23,619 nt of DNA from Candidatus Aminicenantota bacterium (lineage in GTDB: Bacteria; Acidobacteriota; UBA6911; RPQK01; JAJDTT01): the NCBI GenBank assembly GCA_026706325.1, contig JAPOYZ010000305.1:1-23619 (forward strand), in the 5' to 3' direction. Positions 21,154-23,619 of the stretch are shown piece by piece; the first letter of the stretch is position 1; every line of letters starts with the position of its first letter. A model generated the notes under the pieces. It did no database searches, was not told where the DNA came from, and saw only the letters and a list, made by a program, of their open reading frames with translations. Both the position numbers and the translations under genes were made by a program.

Positions 21154-21662
21154 CACCAGTCCCCGGAGCGGATCAGCTTGCGGATCTTGCGCTTGATCAG
21201 GTCTCGTTTGAAGAATGAAATCCGGTCCAGATAAAGAATGCCGTCCAGGTGGTCCACCTCATGGCAAAGGGCCCGGGCCAGAAGATCCTGGGCCTCCACT
21301 TCAACCCGATGGCCCCGGGTATCCTGCCCGGCGATTCGAATCCGTTGCGGCCGGTCCACCATGGCAGTGAAGCCGGGGATGCTGAGGCACCCCTCCTCCC
21401 CTTTCTGCTCCCCCTCAGTCTCGAGGATCTCCGGATTGACCAGAACGATCTGGTTCCCTTTCTCTTCCCCGGCACTGACATCCACGACCAGGAGCCGGAG
21501 GTTGACTCCCACCTGCGGGGCCGCCAAGCCGATCCCGGGGGCGGCGTACATGGTCTCCAGCAGGTCCCGGGCCAGATCCCGCAACTTCCCGTCGAAGGTC
21601 TCGACCGGTTCACTCTCGCGCTGAAGTTCGGGGGCCCCGAACTTGAGGATGGGTCTGATCAT
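21153..21662 (-). CDS. def: Peptide deformylase
   Basis: 169 aa, type 1 size. Removes the formyl group from nascent peptides; a metallohydrolase. The three motifs are GIGLAAPQVG (43-52), EEGCLSIPG (89-97, with the Cys metal ligand) and HEVDHLDGILY (134-144, two His ligands and catalytic Glu). The start at 21662 (MIRPILKFG) fits the family; upstream Shine-Dalgarno is weak (GGAAC). It lies 21 bp after aroC and is coupled to fmt by TGATG, so formylation and deformylation are expressed together. Confidence 0.98.
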   Translation of the reverse strand: MIRPILKFGAPELQRESEPVETFDGKLRDLARDLLETMYAAPGIGLAAPQVGVNLRLLVVDVSAGEEKGNQIVLVNPEILETEGEQKGEEGCLSIPGFTAMVDRPQRIRIAGQDTRGHRVEVEAQDLLARALCHEVDHLDGILYLDRISFFKRDLIKRKIRKLIRSGDW

Positions 21663-21683
21663 TCCGAGTTCCAGGAACGCGGG

Positions 21684-22853
21684 TCACATTGCCCGCACCC
21701 GCTCACGGAAGCTCTCCAGGTTGTTCTTGAGTTCGGACAGGTTGTCTCCGCCGAACTTCTCCTGAATCGCCTGGACCAGCACGATGGCCACCATGGCTTC
21801 GCCGATGACTCCGGCTGCGGGAACCACGCAGGTGTCCGACCGCTCGTACTGGGCCTTGAAGGGTTCCTTGGTCTCCAGGTTCACCGACATCAGCGGCCGC
21901 TTCAGGGTGGCGATGGGTTTGACCACGGCCCGAACGATGATCTCCTGGCCGTTGGAAGTCCCACCCTCGATGCCGCCGGCGCGGTTGGTCTTTCTGTAGA
22001 ACTCCCTTTTCTCATCGTCGTAGAAGATCTCGTCGTGGAATTCGCTGCCCATGGGAGCCTGGTCCAAGCCGCTGCCGGTTTCCACGGCCTTGATGGCGTT
22101 GATGGACATGAGGGCCTGGGCGAGCCGTCCGTCCAGTTTCCGGTCCCAGTGGACATGGCTGCCCAGGCCCGGAGGAACTCCGGCGGCGCGGACTTCGAAG
22201 GTTCCGCCCAAGGTGTCTCCCCGGTCGATGGCGTCGTCCACGGCCGCCTTCATGGCATCGTCCAGGTCCGGGTCGCAGCAGCGCAGGTCCGAGGACTCGA
22301 TTTGGGGAATCAGATCGATGGAAACCGAGTCCAGAAGTTCGTCCGAGATCCGAACGTTCCGAATCGAAATGACGTGGCTGTAGACCTGGATGCCCAGTTC
22401 ACGGAGCAGCAGCTTGCAGAAGGCCCCGACCGCCACCCGGGAAGCGGTTTCGCGCGCGCTGGAACGTTCCAGGACGTTGCGCATGTCCCTGAACTGGTAT
22501 TTCAAGGCCCCCACCAGATCGGCGTGCCCCGGACGCGGCCGCGTGACCTGCCGCTTGCGGACGCCCTCGGGATTGGGTTCCACGCTCATGACCTCGGTCC
22601 AATTGACCCAGTCCCGGTTGTGGATGATGAAGGCGATGGGCGAACCCAGCGTCTCGCCGTTGCGGACACCCGCGAAAATGTCCACCTGGTCGCTCTCTAT
22701 CTTCATGCGGAGGCCCCGACCGTATCCACTCATGCGCCGGCGCAGATCGGCGTTGATGAAATCCACGTCGACGGGAACCTGGGCCGGAAAACCCTCAATG
22801 TTGGAGATGAGACCCTTGCCGTGAGACTCGCCGGAAGTCAGAAATCGCAACAT
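21684..22853 (-). CDS. aroC: Chorismate synthase
   Basis: 389 aa, similar to Gram-positive-type AroC. Converts EPSP to chorismate with reduced FMN, the last step of the shikimate pathway. Signatures: FLTSGESHGKGL at the N-terminus, RRRMSGYGRG, GSPIAFIIHNRDWVNW, RPGHADLVGALKY, RNVLERSSARETASRVAVGA, GLGSHVHWDRKLDG, GGIEGGTSNGQ and DTCVVPAAGVIGEAMVA. It leads the aroC-def-fmt-rsmB run on the minus strand and is divergent from the mlaE gene. The 193-bp gap contains three hairpins. No confident promoter hexamers were found. Confidence 0.97.
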   Translation of the reverse strand: MLRFLTSGESHGKGLISNIEGFPAQVPVDVDFINADLRRRMSGYGRGLRMKIESDQVDIFAGVRNGETLGSPIAFIIHNRDWVNWTEVMSVEPNPEGVRKRQVTRPRPGHADLVGALKYQFRDMRNVLERSSARETASRVAVGAFCKLLLRELGIQVYSHVISIRNVRISDELLDSVSIDLIPQIESSDLRCCDPDLDDAMKAAVDDAIDRGDTLGGTFEVRAAGVPPGLGSHVHWDRKLDGRLAQALMSINAIKAVETGSGLDQAPMGSEFHDEIFYDDEKREFYRKTNRAGGIEGGTSNGQEIIVRAVVKPIATLKRPLMSVNLETKEPFKAQYERSDTCVVPAAGVIGEAMVAIVLVQAIQEKFGGDNLSELKNNLESFRERVRAM

Positions 22854-22894
22854 GATGTGTTATCCGGAACCTGCTGTTACTAAAGACGTTGCTT

Positions 22895-22984
22895 GGAAGC
22901 GGAACGCCCTCTCTGGTAGACTCTCCGGGCTTTTTTGGCCCGCTTCCAGCTGCCCCTGATGGCAGCGGTCTCCGCACTGCGGAG
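22895..22984. other. Three consecutive inverted repeats in the aroC-mlaE spacer
   Basis: GGAAGCGG (22895-22902) pairs with CCGCTTCC (22940-22947) around a loop that contains a T6 run. GCTGCC/GGCAGC (22949-22966) has a 6-nt loop, and CTCCGC/GCGGAG (22970-22984) has a 3-nt loop. They are packed end to end and could fold in either transcript. No tRNA or known riboswitch was recognised. Confidence 0.5.
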
Positions 22985-23046
22985 GCCTCATAGTCTAACA
23001 TTTATCCGCCAACCGCCGGCGGGAGCGGCCGGGGCCGAGGATGACC

Positions 23047-23619
23047 ATGGATTTCCTCTACAAGATCCTGTACGAGGTTGAGGAGTTCGTCACTCTTACG
23101 ATCCGAAGCGTCACCAACATCTTCCGCCGTCCACGCTACGTCCAGGATACGTTCCAGCAGATGGAGACGATCGGGGTCCGGTCGGTCCTGATCGTGGTCC
23201 TGGTCGGCTTTTTCACCGGTGGCGTCCTGGCCTTGCAGACGTCGAAATCGCTGAAGGCGTTCGGCGCCGTGAATCTCATGGGGCAACTGATCTCCCTGTC
23301 GTTGATCCGGGAAATGGGTCCCGTGTTGACGGCGTTGATGTTGGCCGGCCGGGCCGGTTCAGGCATCGCATCGGAATTGGGATCCATGGTGGTGACGGAG
23401 CAGATCAGCGCCATGCGGGCCCTGGGAACGGATCCGGTGAAGAAGCTGGCGACTCCACGTGTCATCGCCTGCACCACCATGATGCCCCTCTTGACCGTGA
23501 TCGCCGACGTATTCGGATTGGTCGGCGGGTGGATCGTGTCGTTTTACAATCTCCGCCTGAATACGGCCCTCTACTGGAATACGGCGTTTAGAGCCATCGA
23601 CTACAATGTTGTGCTGGAG
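23047..23619 (+). CDS. MlaE-family ABC transporter permease, 3'-truncated by window end
   Basis: The frame is open to the last base, with 191 codons visible and no stop. Inner-membrane permease of the phospholipid (Mla-type) ABC transporter. Several transmembrane segments are evident (VRSVLIVVLVGFFTGGVLAL, GPVLTALMLAGRAG, TMMPLLTVIADVFGLVGGWIV). The family signature EMGPVLTALMLAGRAGSG...ELGSM...EQI.AMRALGTDP is clear. The ATG at 23047 is preferred because GAGG (23037-23040) lies six bases upstream; an ATG at 23041 directly abuts it. An ATPase (MlaF) and an MCE-domain MlaD gene are expected just beyond the window. With bamD it supports a diderm envelope. Confidence 0.93.
   Translation, partial: MDFLYKILYEVEEFVTLTIRSVTNIFRRPRYVQDTFQQMETIGVRSVLIVVLVGFFTGGVLALQTSKSLKAFGAVNLMGQLISLSLIREMGPVLTALMLAGRAGSGIASELGSMVVTEQISAMRALGTDPVKKLATPRVIACTTMMPLLTVIADVFGLVGGWIVSFYNLRLNTALYWNTAFRAIDYNVVLE

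Noticed and set aside
21249..22883. A 544-codon open frame on the + strand opposite aroC and def
   Set aside because: Antisense shadow; both minus-strand genes carry complete family motifs.
22895..22984. tRNA gene or T-box in the aroC-mlaE spacer
   Set aside because: No acceptor/T-arm consensus (GGTTCRA), no CCA end and no T-box core sequence; only simple stem-loops.

Overview
The window is a high-GC, gene-dense bacterial chromosome segment. It has long runs of co-directional housekeeping genes, frequent 1-4 bp start/stop overlaps, a BamD lipoprotein and an MlaE permease (so a diderm envelope), and several Tat-signal metabolic enzymes including a DUF1501 protein. Together these suggest an uncultured Acidobacteriota-like (or related PVC/FCB-type) bacterium. 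That assignment is inference from gene content and style; no rRNA, tRNA, CRISPR array, IS element or phage gene was seen.

Layout. 1-765 (+): 3' part of an unrecognised protein cut by the window edge. 868-2830 (-): thyA, folA and a SAM methyltransferase, joined by two ATGA overlaps. 3039-6440 (+): aldo/keto reductase, a small protein of unknown function, an SDR oxidoreductase and a secreted endonuclease/exonuclease/phosphatase-fold protein. 6441-6620: short non-coding region filled with GC-rich hairpin repeats. 6621-8838 (-): a TIM-barrel sugar isomerase/epimerase-like gene followed by a Tat-signal enolase-superfamily dehydratase, probably one sugar or sugar-acid catabolic unit. 8918-11106 (+): a shortened Tat-signal DUF1501 protein and a class V aminotransferase. 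11099-16128 (-): valS-nadC-birA-ftsY. 16278-22853 (-): aroC-def-fmt-rsmB, a second hairpin-repeat patch, then a PASTA protein, rpe and bamD. 23047-end (+): an MlaE-type permease cut by the window end.

How the genes work together. thyA/folA form the dTMP/tetrahydrofolate cycle. def/fmt/rsmB are the classic formyl-methionine and ribosome-maturation cluster, joined here to aroC upstream and to a wall-binding PASTA protein, rpe and bamD downstream. valS-nadC-birA-ftsY is a mixed housekeeping operon with an excellent extended -10 promoter. The accessory part (3.0-11.1 kb) is oxidoreductase and sugar metabolism with exported enzymes.

The most unusual signal is a family of 18-nt hairpins (6-bp stem GGCGRY/RYCGCC around a 6-nt loop, separated by a GGAGC-type spacer). 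It occurs as three-unit arrays at two loci 12 kb apart (6548-6619 and 18764-18837). Stem bases covary while the loop is kept, and each array is accompanied by a second hairpin type (GGGGGGAC...GTCCCC). No stretch over 300 bases lacks a gene; the largest gaps are 18697-18919 (repeats), 2831-3038 (divergent promoters), 22854-23046 (tandem hairpins) and 6441-6620 (repeats).
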